A stretch of DNA of 64,000 nucleotides, taken from contig JAJFGA010000090.1 of NCBI GenBank assembly GCA_021776375.1, positions 52,239 to 116,238 of the forward strand, written 5' to 3'. Both the position numbers and the translations under genes were made by a program. The stretch comes from Hyphococcus sp. GTDB taxonomy: Bacteria > Pseudomonadota > Alphaproteobacteria > Caulobacterales > Parvularculaceae. How positions within the stretch are numbered: the first letter of the stretch is position 1; every line of letters starts with the position of its first letter. Of this stretch, positions 1-8,934 are shown in pieces. The notes beneath the pieces are model-generated. The model did not search any database, was not told where the DNA came from, and saw only the letters and a list, made by a program, of their open reading frames with translations.

Positions 1-268
1 TCATGCCCACCGCAAGATAGGGCGCGGGCGAACTTTGCGCGAAAACCCATTGGTCAAGCGTCGGCGCCCATGGGCGCGCGATAAGATATCCGTCAAGGAT
101 TACGGCGACTATGAGCAATAGGCGCTGCCATGGGGTTGCCTGCCGGGGACTGACCGCAACAGCTTTGACCTTGTTTCGCACACTGGAATAGACGGCAAAC
201 CCCGCAATCCACAAAACGAAAAATATCGTTAGTCCGGCGACAATGTATCTGAAATCACTCTCTGTCAT
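1..268 (-). CDS. Partial small membrane protein, function unknown
   Basis: The reading frame opens with ATG at 268 on the minus strand and stays open for 89 codons to the window edge, so the 3' end is missing. The translation begins MTESDFRYIVAGLTIFF and shows one hydrophobic helix at about residues 8-27 and another at about 48-62, separated by a short basic/polar linker. I do not recognise the family. A short AT-rich stretch (269-378) separates it from the cupin gene downstream on the same strand. The frame and the two membrane segments support a real gene, but nothing indicates its role. Confidence 0.5.
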   Translation of the reverse strand, partial: MTESDFRYIVAGLTIFFVLWIAGFAVYSSVRNKVKAVAVSPRQATPWQRLLLIVAVILDGYLIARPWAPTLDQWVFAQSSPAPYLAVGM

Positions 269-378
269 ACCCACTCCACAAAATACTGAAGGCCGGGATA
301 GCAGAGAGTTTTTCCACGTCAATATGAATCTTGATACGGAGTAATGTTATAATATCGATAGTTATATCGTTTCAAACG

Positions 379-921
379 CTATCCGGCGTTCATCAATACC
401 GCCACGAGGAGCGCTGTTTCCGGCCCATGATTGACCCAGGCGTGATTGGTCGCGCGCTGGATGACGACGTCGCCGGGCTTTAACGGCGCCGGCTCGCCAT
501 CGTCGAGTACGAGGTCAACCTCGCCTTTCACAAGGATGATCACATCGAGCGTGTCGGTCTTGTGCATCATCGGATGGCGCGCCGTATCGACACGGGCGTG
601 AGCAGCGCCGACAGCGCCAAAGGCGAACGCGGCGGCGGCGTCCAATTCGTCCCTTGTTTTCGCGCTGTCTTCCGGCGCGACTGAGAACCAGCGCACTTTC
701 ACCGCGCCGGCGTCGGGTTCGAGTTTTAAATCCTGATCGGCGAGCCGGTCGGTCGCATCGAGAAGCCCGCCTTCGCTCAACGGCGCGGTCCAGATTTCCG
801 CAAGCCCCGCTTCCTCCACCGCAATCAATTTCGCCGCTTCGCCGTCGATCAAAATGCGCGATCGGCCATTCTCATCATCGCCGGTAATAATGCGCCGGAG
901 CGAGCTCCAATCCATTGCCAT
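379..921 (-). CDS. Cupin-domain protein
   Basis: A 180-residue soluble protein. The C-terminal half has a cupin beta-barrel pattern: MHKTDTLDVIILVKGEVDL around residues 118-136, then the glycine turn LKPGDVVIQ and the HAWVNHG strand. The first motif keeps a histidine near its start and a glutamate in KGEV, and the second keeps a histidine in NHAW, as in small metal-binding cupins. The substrate is not evident. The ATG at 921 shares one base with the TAA of the upstream lipoprotein gene (TAATG), so the two are probably co-transcribed and translationally coupled; an internal ATG two codons later is an alternative start. Family call is firm, function is not. Confidence 0.8.
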   Translation of the reverse strand: MAMDWSSLRRIITGDDENGRSRILIDGEAAKLIAVEEAGLAEIWTAPLSEGGLLDATDRLADQDLKLEPDAGAVKVRWFSVAPEDSAKTRDELDAAAAFAFGAVGAAHARVDTARHPMMHKTDTLDVIILVKGEVDLVLDDGEPAPLKPGDVVIQRATNHAWVNHGPETALLVAVLMNAG

Positions 922-1421
922 TATTCGGCGTACTCCGCATCCGGGCCGACAAAAGAGTCGATCACCGACAGCGCATCATAGGCGCCGCCATCTTCCGGCG
1001 CGTCGCCCTCGCCCATCAACACTTCCATCCTGACGGTGAAATAGTCCTGTGCGCCGACATTGCCCACATTGCCGCCGACGCCAACGCTGCCGCCCGAACG
1101 CCTGCCGTATGAGCCGGTGCCAAAGCCCGCACCAATGGAAACGCCGCCGCGTTCTTCACCCGTAATGTCGCGCGAGGCAACGCGGAACCAATCATAACCA
1201 TTGGCAAGCGCCAACTCTGCGGCGCGACGCAAAGCATAATCTTCGACCATCTCAGGCGGCATACCGCCCGAGCCGCGATAGACGATGCGGTAGCGATCAG
1301 CTTCTATTTTCGTGCTGCTATAGCCAAAGTTGCTAGCGCCTGAGGGGCCGTATTGCGCCGGTCCGGTCGCGGCGCAGGCCGCCAACATCACAGCGATCGA
1401 TAAAATTGTGATCACTCTCAT
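921..1421 (-). CDS. CC0125/CC1285-type lipoprotein
   Basis: A 166-residue predicted lipoprotein. It begins MRVITILSIAVMLAACAATG, a signal peptide ending in the lipobox LAAC. The mature part carries the phrase YRIVYRGSGGMPPE followed by an alpha-helical stretch ending in ANGYDWFRVASRD, which I recognise from the alphaproteobacterial CC0125/CC1285 lipoprotein family of unknown function. A glycine-rich segment follows (residues about 95-125), then FTVRMEVLMGEG. A GGAGG sits 7 bases before the ATG at 1421 and supports this start. It precedes and overlaps the cupin gene by one base. Confidence 0.8.
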   Translation of the reverse strand: MRVITILSIAVMLAACAATGPAQYGPSGASNFGYSSTKIEADRYRIVYRGSGGMPPEMVEDYALRRAAELALANGYDWFRVASRDITGEERGGVSIGAGFGTGSYGRRSGGSVGVGGNVGNVGAQDYFTVRMEVLMGEGDAPEDGGAYDALSVIDSFVGPDAEYAE

Positions 1422-1546
1422 CCGAGCGCCTCCTTTTGCTGTTCAAATAATAGCATTTTTGACGCCGCGCCGCAAAGCGGCTGTTCACAGCCCAGGGGGA
1501 GCCCAGTTAGCCTTATGTGTCATCGCTACCGCTCACCCGGAACGCT

Positions 1547-1879
1547 CTATTTACGAGCGCCCGCAATAAGAAGCCCTGCAAAAACAACCGGCAATAGTGA
1601 GAATGCGCCGAAAGCGATTTGGCCAGTCATGAAAATAACAATGGTGGACGCCAAAAATCCGGCCGCGATGATGCTGGCGCCAGGCAGCTTGAACTTTGGA
1701 ACCGCCGCCAGCACGCCGCCAAGGATTTGCATTGCGCCTAACGCCATCAGCAAAGACATGCCAAGCCCTGCATCTTCAAAAAACTTCACCTCTTGCGGCA
1801 TCCGCAACAGCTTCACCGCGCCCGCAGACAGGCTCATCAAAACCAGAATAACCAAGATGACTGTTTGAAATATTTTCAT
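1547..1879 (-). CDS. DoxX-like integral membrane protein
   Basis: A small protein of 110 residues with four predicted membrane helices and the motif SAGAVKLLRMPQEVKFFEDAG after the first helix, typical of the DoxX/DoxX-like family (small membrane proteins often linked to redox or quinone metabolism, function usually unknown). I place the start at the ATG at 1879 (MKIFQTVILV) because the reading frame upstream of it adds only a non-hydrophobic tail; the longer frame would start at 1912. It ends in the stretch FAGLLIAGARK. No partner gene is apparent. Confidence 0.75.
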   Translation of the reverse strand: MKIFQTVILVILVLMSLSAGAVKLLRMPQEVKFFEDAGLGMSLLMALGAMQILGGVLAAVPKFKLPGASIIAAGFLASTIVIFMTGQIAFGAFSLLPVVFAGLLIAGARK

Positions 1880-1970
1880 GCTTGTCTCAGCCTTCGTTAA
1901 AAAAACTCTCAACTCTATCTGACACTTCGTTCGGGCCTAAGCTAGAACGCAACGGACAAACCTCGCCCCG

Positions 1971-2567
1971 TCAACCAAAAATCTGACCAACCACTTCCGG
2001 CTTCATCAACACTGTCAACACAACGCCCGCAATCGCGCCGCCGAGATGGCCTTCATGGGCGATGACGTTGCCTTCGCGGCCCATCAGGCCAATGGAAACC
2101 GCAATGAAAACGGCGGCGAAAATGAATGCCGGGATCGGTATAGGAATGAACATCAAATAGAGCGGCGCCAGCGGATAGAACAGGCAATACGATAAAACAA
2201 CGCCGGAAACGCCGTCCGATGCGCCGAGAGAAGAATAATCGAGCCGGTCGCGATTGACATAAAAAGAAACGATGCCGCTGGTTAAAATGGCGCCAAAATA
2301 CACCACTAAAAATCCGTCCGTGCCGAGAAGGCCTTCAACCGTCGGGCCGAAAAACCACAGCGTCATCATGTTGAACAGAAGATGAAAATAATCGCCGTGC
2401 AGAAAGGACGACGTAAAAACCCGGTAGTGCTGTTTTTTACGCGCAACTGCGCCAACGTGAAACGCAAAGCTGTTGGCAAAGTCGCGATCGAAGGAGAGCG
2501 CGTAAATGCTGACTATCAAATTGACGATGATAAGCGCGATGGTCGCCGGCGCCTCAGGAAGGTCCAC
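1971..2567 (-). CDS. Rhomboid-family intramembrane serine protease
   Basis: A 198-residue polytopic membrane protein of the rhomboid family, which cleaves substrates within the membrane. Six hydrophobic segments are visible. The HGDYFHLLFNM stretch in the second segment, the serine region GASDGVSG in the fourth and the histidine in GHLGGAIAG in the last fit the catalytic layout. The usual GxSG has aspartate after the serine (GASD), a departure that may or may not affect activity. The start is a GTG at 2567 that shares one base with the TAG of bolA (TAGTG), so the two are coupled. No substrate can be inferred. Confidence 0.8.
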   Translation of the reverse strand: MDLPEAPATIALIIVNLIVSIYALSFDRDFANSFAFHVGAVARKKQHYRVFTSSFLHGDYFHLLFNMMTLWFFGPTVEGLLGTDGFLVVYFGAILTSGIVSFYVNRDRLDYSSLGASDGVSGVVLSYCLFYPLAPLYLMFIPIPIPAFIFAAVFIAVSIGLMGREGNVIAHEGHLGGAIAGVVLTVLMKPEVVGQIFG

Positions 2568-2869
2568 TAAGCGCCAGCCGTGTCTTGTTGCGCTTCTTCT
2601 TTTGCCTCTTCTGGCGTCACTGTCTTCATCGCCAGTGCGTGCACTGCTCCCGCCAGTTCCTCGCGCAATATATCATTGATGAGACGTTGGCGGGCGACGC
2701 GGCTCAACCCTTCAAATTGCGCCGACACGACCAGCAGGCGGAAATGCGATTCACCGCCTTCGCGTGACCCAGCATGACCGGCGTGCAGGTGCGATTCATC
2801 CTTCACCTCCAGGCGAGAGGGCGACAAACGGTCATTGATTTTCCGCTGAATGGTTTGCGCAATAGACAT
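2567..2869 (-). CDS. bolA: BolA-family protein
   Basis: A 100-residue protein beginning MSIAQTIQRKI at the ATG at 2869; a longer frame to 2890 is possible but not needed. It has the BolA fold signature LEVKDESHLHAGHAG with the conserved histidines, then GESHFRLLVVSAQF and the loop RVARQRLINDILREEL. BolA proteins bind monothiol glutaredoxins and 2Fe-2S clusters, acting in iron-sulfur and iron regulation. It is divergent from a J-domain gene and coupled to the rhomboid gene. BolA / J-domain / cobS is a familiar alphaproteobacterial arrangement. Confidence 0.92.
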   Translation of the reverse strand: MSIAQTIQRKINDRLSPSRLEVKDESHLHAGHAGSREGGESHFRLLVVSAQFEGLSRVARQRLINDILREELAGAVHALAMKTVTPEEAKEEAQQDTAGA

Positions 2870-2943
2870 CGGCGCGAGGTCATCGCACATCCTGCGGTTC
2901 TGTCAATATTGTGCATGCCCCCGCATCGCACCATATTAGACCC

Positions 2944-3582
2944 ATGGCGAAGAAAGAATATAAACCGCGGCTGGGTTTCGATATCCGGGTCAAACCGCCC
3001 TCAAAGAGCAAAACCAAGCCGCCGGCCTGGGCCGAACCGGCTGACAGGACGTGCGACAAGAAGGGCTGCGACGAGCAGGCCGCCTGTTCGCTGCCCAAAA
3101 GCCCGCGCGAGCCGCGCGTCCGCGTGTGGTATTGCCTCGCCCATGCCCGCGAGCACAATAAAGGCTGGAACTATTTCGAGGGCATGAGCGACGGCGAGGC
3201 CAAAGCCGCGCGCGAGGCCAATCTCTATGGCGACCGACCAACCTGGTCGATGGGTAAAAACGACCGCGCCCGGGCGACAGGGGGCGCTGGCGCCTCGGCT
3301 GATATGCAAGATGCGTTCGGCGTCCTGGGTAAGGGCGCAAAGGCCAAAGCCGAAGAAAGCGGCCACCACCGCGAGGGCAAACGGCTTACCAAGCTACAGG
3401 TCAACGCCTTCGACACGCTCGCCCTGCCTTATAACGCCGCGTCCGGCGACATAAGGCGGCGCTATGCTGAACTGGTCCGCCGCTTCCACCCGGATTCCAA
3501 TGGCGGAGACCGCAGCGCCGAGGAACAGCTCAACGAGGTCGTCAAATCGCACACGATCTTGAAAAAGGCGCGGTTTTTATAG
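2944..3582 (+). CDS. J-domain (DnaJ-like) protein adjacent to cobS
   Basis: A 212-residue protein with a C-terminal J domain: FDTLALPYNAASGDIRRRYAELV followed by RRFHPDSNGGDR, containing the HPD tripeptide that stimulates Hsp70 ATPase. The N-terminal half contains a compact cysteine/histidine cluster (CDKKGC, AAC, WYCLAHAREH, residues about 37-71) that could bind zinc. The start chosen is the ATG at 2944 (MAKKEYKPRLGFDIRV); a longer frame starts at 2911. This protein type sits next to cobS in many alphaproteobacteria, as here. The Hsp70 partner and client are unknown; chaperoning of CobS is only a guess from context. Confidence 0.88.
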   Translation: MAKKEYKPRLGFDIRVKPPSKSKTKPPAWAEPADRTCDKKGCDEQAACSLPKSPREPRVRVWYCLAHAREHNKGWNYFEGMSDGEAKAAREANLYGDRPTWSMGKNDRARATGGAGASADMQDAFGVLGKGAKAKAEESGHHREGKRLTKLQVNAFDTLALPYNAASGDIRRRYAELVRRFHPDSNGGDRSAEEQLNEVVKSHTILKKARFL

Positions 3583-3669
3583 CCTTCAGGCGGCGCCAAA
3601 AAGCCTTGTGAATGACCGACTTTCAGGCGAGGTTCGCCTTCCTTGATCCGATAAAGAGATATTCGCCCC

Positions 3670-4656
3670 ATGGCCGTCACCGACGATAAGTTTCCGCAAA
3701 AGCCCGAAAAAACTGTTTCCGCAAAAAAAGTCTTTGGCGTCGATGTCGAATTCGACGTGCCGGCCTTTGCTGAACGCAACGACTATGTCCCGGAGATTGA
3801 CGACGCCTACCGGTTTGACCCGGAAACGACGATGGCGATCCTCGCCGGCTTCTCCCGCAACCGCCGGGTCATCGTCCAGGGCTATCACGGCACCGGCAAG
3901 TCGACGCATATCGAACAGGTCGCCGCACGCCTCAACTGGCCGTGCATTCGCATCAATCTCGACAGTCATGTGAGCCGCATCGACCTGATCGGCAAGGACG
4001 CGATCGTCGTGCAAAACGGTGTTCAGGTGACGGCTTTTAAAGAGGGCATGTTGCCATGGGCGTTTCAGCGTCCGGTGGCGCTGGTGTTTGACGAATATGA
4101 CGCCGGTCGGCCCGATGTGATGTTTGTGATCCAGCGGGTGTTGGAGGCCGAAGGACGGCTCACTCTTCTCGACCAGAACAAAGTTTTAACGCCCAATCCG
4201 TGGTTCCGCCTGTTCGCCACCACTAACACGATCGGCCTTGGCGACACTACCGGGCTTTATCACGGCACCCAGCAGATCAACCAGGGCCAGATGGACCGTT
4301 GGTCAATCGTCACGACACTGAATTACCTCGACCACAAGGAAGAAACCGAGATCGTGGTCGCCAAAGTCCCGCTTTATGATTCAGCCAAAGGCCGCGAAGC
4401 GATTGAGGCGATGGTGCGGGTCGCCGATATGACGCGCAACGCCTTTATCGCCGGCGACATTTCAACCGTCATGAGCCCGCGCACGGTGATTACCTGGGCG
4501 CAAAATGCGGAAATTTTTAAAGATCTTGGTTATGCCTTCCGGGTGACGTTCTTAAACAAATGCGATGAGCTGGAGCGCCCGACGGTGGCGGAGTTCTACC
4601 AGCGCGCCTTTGGCGAGGATTTGCCGGAGGCGGCGCCGGAAGTGAGTGTCGCTTAG
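3670..4656 (+). CDS. cobS: Cobaltochelatase AAA+ subunit CobS
   Basis: A 328-residue AAA+ ATPase of the aerobic cobaltochelatase, which with CobT and CobN inserts cobalt into hydrogenobyrinic acid a,c-diamide in vitamin B12 synthesis. Walker A is GYHGTGKST (about residues 77-85), Walker B is [10 protein letters not shown], and the sensor-1 region is [11 protein letters not shown]. Length and the motif [12 protein letters not shown] near the C-terminus match CobS. The usual next gene, cobT, is absent: a desaturase begins 73 bases downstream. A cobT elsewhere, or another use of this ATPase, is therefore implied. Confidence 0.93.
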   Translation: MAVTDDKFPQKPEKTVSAKKVFGVDVEFDVPAFAERNDYVPEIDDAYRFDPETTMAILAGFSRNRRVIVQGYHGTGKSTHIEQVAARLNWPCIRINLDSHVSRIDLIGKDAIVVQNGVQVTAFKEGMLPWAFQRPVALVFDEYDAGRPDVMFVIQRVLEAEGRLTLLDQNKVLTPNPWFRLFATTNTIGLGDTTGLYHGTQQINQGQMDRWSIVTTLNYLDHKEETEIVVAKVPLYDSAKGREAIEAMVRVADMTRNAFIAGDISTVMSPRTVITWAQNAEIFKDLGYAFRVTFLNKCDELERPTVAEFYQRAFGEDLPEAAPEVSVA

Positions 4657-4729
4657 ATGTTATCTATTTGAACTAATTACGAGAAACAATAACTTTGCCG
4701 ATTAACAAAATCGCGCTAGAAACCGACCC

Positions 4730-5818
4730 GTGTCAAAGCCAGTTCGTATCCCTTCCGCGCCTGTCGTAGCGTCCTCCGATCAGCAACGCAGCGATCAAAC
4801 CGACGCCTTTGCGCGCATTGCCGATCATTGCCAACGCTTTCGCGGCGCCGCGCCGGTACGCAGCATTGGCCAGCTGGTTTTAAACCTGTCACTTTATGGC
4901 GGATTGATTGCGGCGATGTATGGCCTGGTCGCGATCGGCGCCTGGTGGGCGGCGCTGCTGCTTAGCATTCCCGCTTCGGGCATTTTGATACGCCTGTTCA
5001 TTATCCAACATGATTGCGGGCACGGCGCGTTTTTTAAATCCAAACGCGCCAATCATGCGATTGGCTGGTTGATTAGCGTTTTGAGCTTCACGCCATACGG
5101 CTTCTGGCGCGATGCGCATAATCGTCACCACGCCAATTCCGGCAATCTCACCAAACGCGGCATGGGCGGCGTCGACACGCTGACGGTCGAAGAGTTCAAG
5201 CGCCTGACCCCGCGCAACAAAGCCTTGTACAAATTCTACCGTCACCCGTTGACGCTGTTGGTCTTCGGGCCGCCGGTATATTTCCTCCTCTTACAGCGTC
5301 TGCCAATGGACGCCGGCCCAATGCCCTACTCGGAGGTTTATTTCGGCATGAAGGGGCCGCGCATCTGGCAAAGCGTGATGTTGTTAAATCTGGCGCTGGT
5401 GGTGCTTTACGGCGGGCTTGCGTTTTTATTCGGCGGCCTTGCAACACTGATCGTCATCGCCCCGACTGTCTCGCTCGCTGGCATTGCCGGTTCGTGGCTG
5501 TTTTATGTGCAGCATCAATATGAAGGCGCCTATTGGGCGGACCGCAAGGACTGGAGCTATAATACAGCCGCCCTCCTCGGCAGCTCGCATTATGACCTGC
5601 CGCGCATCTTGCAATGGTTCACCGGCAATATCGGCCTGCATCACATCCACCATCTTTGCAGCCTCATTCCCAATTACCGGCTGCAGGAATGTTATGACGC
5701 CAGCCCCGAGCTTCAGGCGCTGCCAAAACTGAGCATACGCGACAGTTTAAAATCCCCGGGCATGACGTTATGGGACGAACAGCGTAGCCGCATGGTTGGG
5801 TTTTCGGCTGTTCAATAA
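4730..5818 (+). CDS. Membrane fatty acid desaturase
   Basis: A 362-residue membrane di-iron desaturase. The three histidine boxes are clear: HDCGH (about residue 98), HNRHH (about 134) and HHIHH (about 303), with four hydrophobic segments placed around them. The C-terminal phrase LIPNYRLQECYD is common in the delta-12/omega-3 type family of bacterial acyl desaturases. It would introduce a double bond into membrane acyl chains using oxygen and a ferredoxin or cytochrome partner; regiospecificity cannot be read. The start is a GTG at 4730. It is a single gene after cobS, with an AT-rich 73-base gap likely holding its promoter. Confidence 0.88.
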   Translation: MSKPVRIPSAPVVASSDQQRSDQTDAFARIADHCQRFRGAAPVRSIGQLVLNLSLYGGLIAAMYGLVAIGAWWAALLLSIPASGILIRLFIIQHDCGHGAFFKSKRANHAIGWLISVLSFTPYGFWRDAHNRHHANSGNLTKRGMGGVDTLTVEEFKRLTPRNKALYKFYRHPLTLLVFGPPVYFLLLQRLPMDAGPMPYSEVYFGMKGPRIWQSVMLLNLALVVLYGGLAFLFGGLATLIVIAPTVSLAGIAGSWLFYVQHQYEGAYWADRKDWSYNTAALLGSSHYDLPRILQWFTGNIGLHHIHHLCSLIPNYRLQECYDASPELQALPKLSIRDSLKSPGMTLWDEQRSRMVGFSAVQ

Positions 5819-5927
5819 TTTTCTGTACGATATGAGCAAAGTCGAAGGGCCTGCTTTACGCCAAGCACTCTAGCGGCGGCGGCGCATTTATGGCATCTAT
5901 CTGCCGGTGTCACATTCGAGGAACCCA

Positions 5928-7346
5928 ATGAAACGCTTGCTCCTATCCGCGGCGCTCGCCGCCGCTCCCGTCGTCGCTCACGCGCAGCACGAAGAAGTTA
6001 TGACGCGTATTGATGCGCGTTACGACCAGACGGCGGATATCGCGCGCAAGCTCTGGGAGTGGGCGGAAGTCGGCTATCAGGAAGAGCGCTCCAGCACGCT
6101 CCTCCAGGATTCGCTCAGCGCCGAAGGCTTCTCGATTGAAAAAGGCGTTGCGAAAATCCCGACAGCGTTCGTCGCCGAATATGGCGACGGCGGACCGGTA
6201 ATCGCCATTCTCGCTGAGTTCGACGCTCTTCCCGGCATCAATCAGGATGCAGCGCCAACCCGCGCGCCAATCGACGGCAAGGGCGCGGGCCATGCCTGCG
6301 GCCACAATTTGTTCGGCGCGGGGTCAGTACAGGCCGCAATCGCCATCAGGAACTGGCTTGAAGAAACGGGAACGCCGGGACGCATCCGGCTATACGGAAC
6401 GCCCGCCGAAGAAGGCGGTTCGGGCAAGGTCTATATGGTGCGCGAAGGCTTGTTCGATGATGTGGACATTGCGCTTCATTGGCATGCGGATGATGAAAAC
6501 TCTGCGGCGGCGCGCACAAGCCTTGCCAATCGTTCAGCGAAATTCCGTTTCCACGGCATTTCGGCGCACGCGGCCGGCGCGCCGGAAAGAGGGCGCTCGG
6601 CGTTGGATGGTGTTGAAGCGTTCAATATGATGGTCAATATGATGCACGAACATGTGCCACAAGAAGCGCGCATTCACTATGTGATTACCGCCGGCGGCAA
6701 TGCGCCCAATGTGGTGCCGGATTTTGCCGAAGTGTTTTATTATGTCCGCCATCCGGAAGCGAAAGGCGTAGAAGAAATATGGACGCGCCTTGAAGACGCC
6801 GCGCGCGGAGCGGCGCTCGGCACAGGCACGAATGTCGACTGGGAGATCATCCACGGCAACAACCCGCTCCTCGTTAATGAGACGCTCGCCAAGATGATGG
6901 ATGAAAAGCTGCGCGAAGTCGGCGGCGTCACCTATACCAAGGAAGAAGAAAAGTTCGCGAAGAAAATCCATGCGAGCTTTGATCGGCCGAAGCTAGAACT
7001 CGGCAGCCAGGAAGAAATCCAGCCCTATGAAAAATCGCTCGGCTACGGTTCAACGGATGTCGGCGACGTCTCCTACGCAACGCCGACCGTTGGACTTCGC
7101 ACAGCGACTTGGGCGCCCGGCACATCAGCCCATAGCTGGCAGTCAGCGGCTGCGAGTGGCATGAGCATCGGCTTTAAGGGCGCACAAGTCGCGGCCAAGA
7201 CGCTGACGCTTGCGGCCATCGAACTCTACTCCAACCCGGAAATGCGCGAGGCCGCGCGCGAGGAATTCGAAGAGGCGCGCGGCGAAGGCTATAAATATTA
7301 CTCACTCCTAGGCGACCGCGAGCCGCCGCTGGATTATCGGAAATAA
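5928..7346 (+). CDS. Exported M20-family amidohydrolase (AbgB-like)
   Basis: A 472-residue metallopeptidase-fold amidohydrolase. It starts at the ATG at 5928 with a GAGG motif just upstream and a signal peptide (MKRLLLSAALAAAPVVAHAQ), so it is probably periplasmic. Metal-site motifs are HACGHN (about residue 123), TPAEEGGSGK and ALHWHADD; a dimerisation domain follows from RSAKFRFHGISAHAAGAP. The overall layout resembles AbgB/aminobenzoyl-glutamate hydrolase-type M20 enzymes, which cleave amide bonds of N-acyl amino acids. The real substrate is unknown. An upstream GTG at 5907 would add seven residues but spoil the signal peptide. Confidence 0.85.
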   Translation: MKRLLLSAALAAAPVVAHAQHEEVMTRIDARYDQTADIARKLWEWAEVGYQEERSSTLLQDSLSAEGFSIEKGVAKIPTAFVAEYGDGGPVIAILAEFDALPGINQDAAPTRAPIDGKGAGHACGHNLFGAGSVQAAIAIRNWLEETGTPGRIRLYGTPAEEGGSGKVYMVREGLFDDVDIALHWHADDENSAAARTSLANRSAKFRFHGISAHAAGAPERGRSALDGVEAFNMMVNMMHEHVPQEARIHYVITAGGNAPNVVPDFAEVFYYVRHPEAKGVEEIWTRLEDAARGAALGTGTNVDWEIIHGNNPLLVNETLAKMMDEKLREVGGVTYTKEEEKFAKKIHASFDRPKLELGSQEEIQPYEKSLGYGSTDVGDVSYATPTVGLRTATWAPGTSAHSWQSAAASGMSIGFKGAQVAAKTLTLAAIELYSNPEMREAAREEFEEARGEGYKYYSLLGDREPPLDYRK

Positions 7347-7467
7347 TCCCTTGGTATCATTAATCGACCAGGCTGGCGGATAATAATCTCTCCGCCGGCC
7401 GGCTTTCCCGACCTTGCGCAAGCAGCCCAAAACCGGCGAATAAGGGGCTCCAAAAAAGAAGATTTTT

Positions 7468-8841
7468 GTGGCCCGAAATAGCGAAACCTATATCTGCCAG
7501 TCTTGCGGCGCGGTCTATGCAAAATGGGCCGGGCGTTGTGAGGCGTGTGGGGAATGGAACGCGATCCAACAGGAACTGACCGAGGCCGGGCCGCCGGGCT
7601 CGCTCACCGGATCAGGCGGTGCTGGCGCCAAATCCCGCGGCAAGCGGCTTGAATTCACCCCGCTTTCCGGCGGCGGCGAGGCTGTGCCGCGTATCCTCAC
7701 CGGCAACGCTGAGTTTGACCGCGCTTGCGGCGGCGGGCTGGCTCATGGCTCGGCGCTGTTGATCGGCGGCGATCCCGGCGTCGGTAAATCCACCTTGCTG
7801 TTGCAAATCGCCGCCGGGCTGGCGGAGGGCGGGCAACGCATCGCTTATATCTCTGGCGAGGAATCACCCTCACAAATCCGCATGCGCGCAGAACGGCTTG
7901 GCGTTGAAAAGGCGCCGGTGCATCTCGCCTCCGCGACGTCGCTGCGGGACATTCTCGCGACATTGAAATCAGAACGCCCGGACGCAGTCATCATCGATTC
8001 AATCCAGACGTTATGGTCCGACACCCTGCCGGCCGCGCCCGGCACGGTGACGCAGGTACGCGCCTGCGCCCATGAGCTGGTGCGTTTCGCCAAATCCTCC
8101 GGCGCTGTGGTTCTGCTTGTCGGCCATGTCACCAAGGACGGGCAGATCGCCGGCCCCCGCGTCGTCGAACATATGGTTGACGCCGTGATGTATTTTGAAA
8201 GCGAGCAGGGCCGCGACTTCCGAATTTTGCGGGCGGTGAAAAACCGTTTCGGCGCGGCCCACGAAATCGGCGTTTTTGAGATGACCTCAAAGGGCCTTGC
8301 CGAAGTCGCCAATCCGTCGGAGCTGTTTTTGTCGACCAATGAGGAACCGGCGTCGGGCGCGGCTGTGTTTGCTGGCATTGAAGGCACGCGGCCCGTTCTG
8401 GTGGAAATCCAGGCGCTGGTCTCGCCTTCTTCCCTCGCCTCGCCACGGCGCGCCGTGGTCGGCTGGGACAGCGCCCGGTTGTCAATGTTGCTGGCGGTGC
8501 TCGACACCAGAGCCGGCCTCGATTTTGGCCGCCATGATGTTTTTTTGAATGTCGCCGGGGGTTTGCGCATTGCAGAACCGGCCGCCGACCTCGCGGCGGC
8601 GGCGGCTTTGTGCTCGTCCCTGTTTGACGCGCCGCTGGCGCCCGGCAGGGTTGTGTTTGGCGAGGTCGCCCTCTCAGGCGCTGTGCGCCCCGTCAACCAG
8701 ACCGAAGCCCGCCTTAAAGAAGCCAAAAAGCTAGGCTTTATGGGCGCGCTGGCGCCCTCTGGCGCGTCCAGCGACGCCTTGCAATTGACCCAGGCTGCCA
8801 AATTGAGCGACCTCGTCGCTTGGGTGCGGGACCAAGCTTAA
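7468..8841 (+). CDS. radA: DNA repair protein RadA
   Basis: A 457-residue RadA, a RecA-like hexameric helicase that promotes branch migration in recombinational repair. The N-terminal zinc finger is CQSCGAVYAKWAGRCEACG (residues about 10-28), Walker A is GGDPGVGKST (about 97), the RadA-specific KNRFG motif lies near residue 260, and a Lon-protease-like domain without the catalytic serine forms the C-terminus. The start is a GTG at 7468. radA, cvpA and purF run in the same direction with short gaps, a common alphaproteobacterial order. Confidence 0.95.
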   Translation: MARNSETYICQSCGAVYAKWAGRCEACGEWNAIQQELTEAGPPGSLTGSGGAGAKSRGKRLEFTPLSGGGEAVPRILTGNAEFDRACGGGLAHGSALLIGGDPGVGKSTLLLQIAAGLAEGGQRIAYISGEESPSQIRMRAERLGVEKAPVHLASATSLRDILATLKSERPDAVIIDSIQTLWSDTLPAAPGTVTQVRACAHELVRFAKSSGAVVLLVGHVTKDGQIAGPRVVEHMVDAVMYFESEQGRDFRILRAVKNRFGAAHEIGVFEMTSKGLAEVANPSELFLSTNEEPASGAAVFAGIEGTRPVLVEIQALVSPSSLASPRRAVVGWDSARLSMLLAVLDTRAGLDFGRHDVFLNVAGGLRIAEPAADLAAAAALCSSLFDAPLAPGRVVFGEVALSGAVRPVNQTEARLKEAKKLGFMGALAPSGASSDALQLTQAAKLSDLVAWVRDQA

Positions 8842-8934
8842 CTGTTGAGCCCTGACGCTATCGAGGGTATTGAAAATCTGTGGGGACCAGCGACTCGCTC
8901 TATTATCGGCGGGCGGAGAAAACCGGGTTTAGTA

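Noticed and set aside
7845..8801. 318-codon frame antisense to radA
   Set aside because: Its Ser/Thr/Arg/Pro-rich composition reflects the third-position bias of radA, not a real protein.
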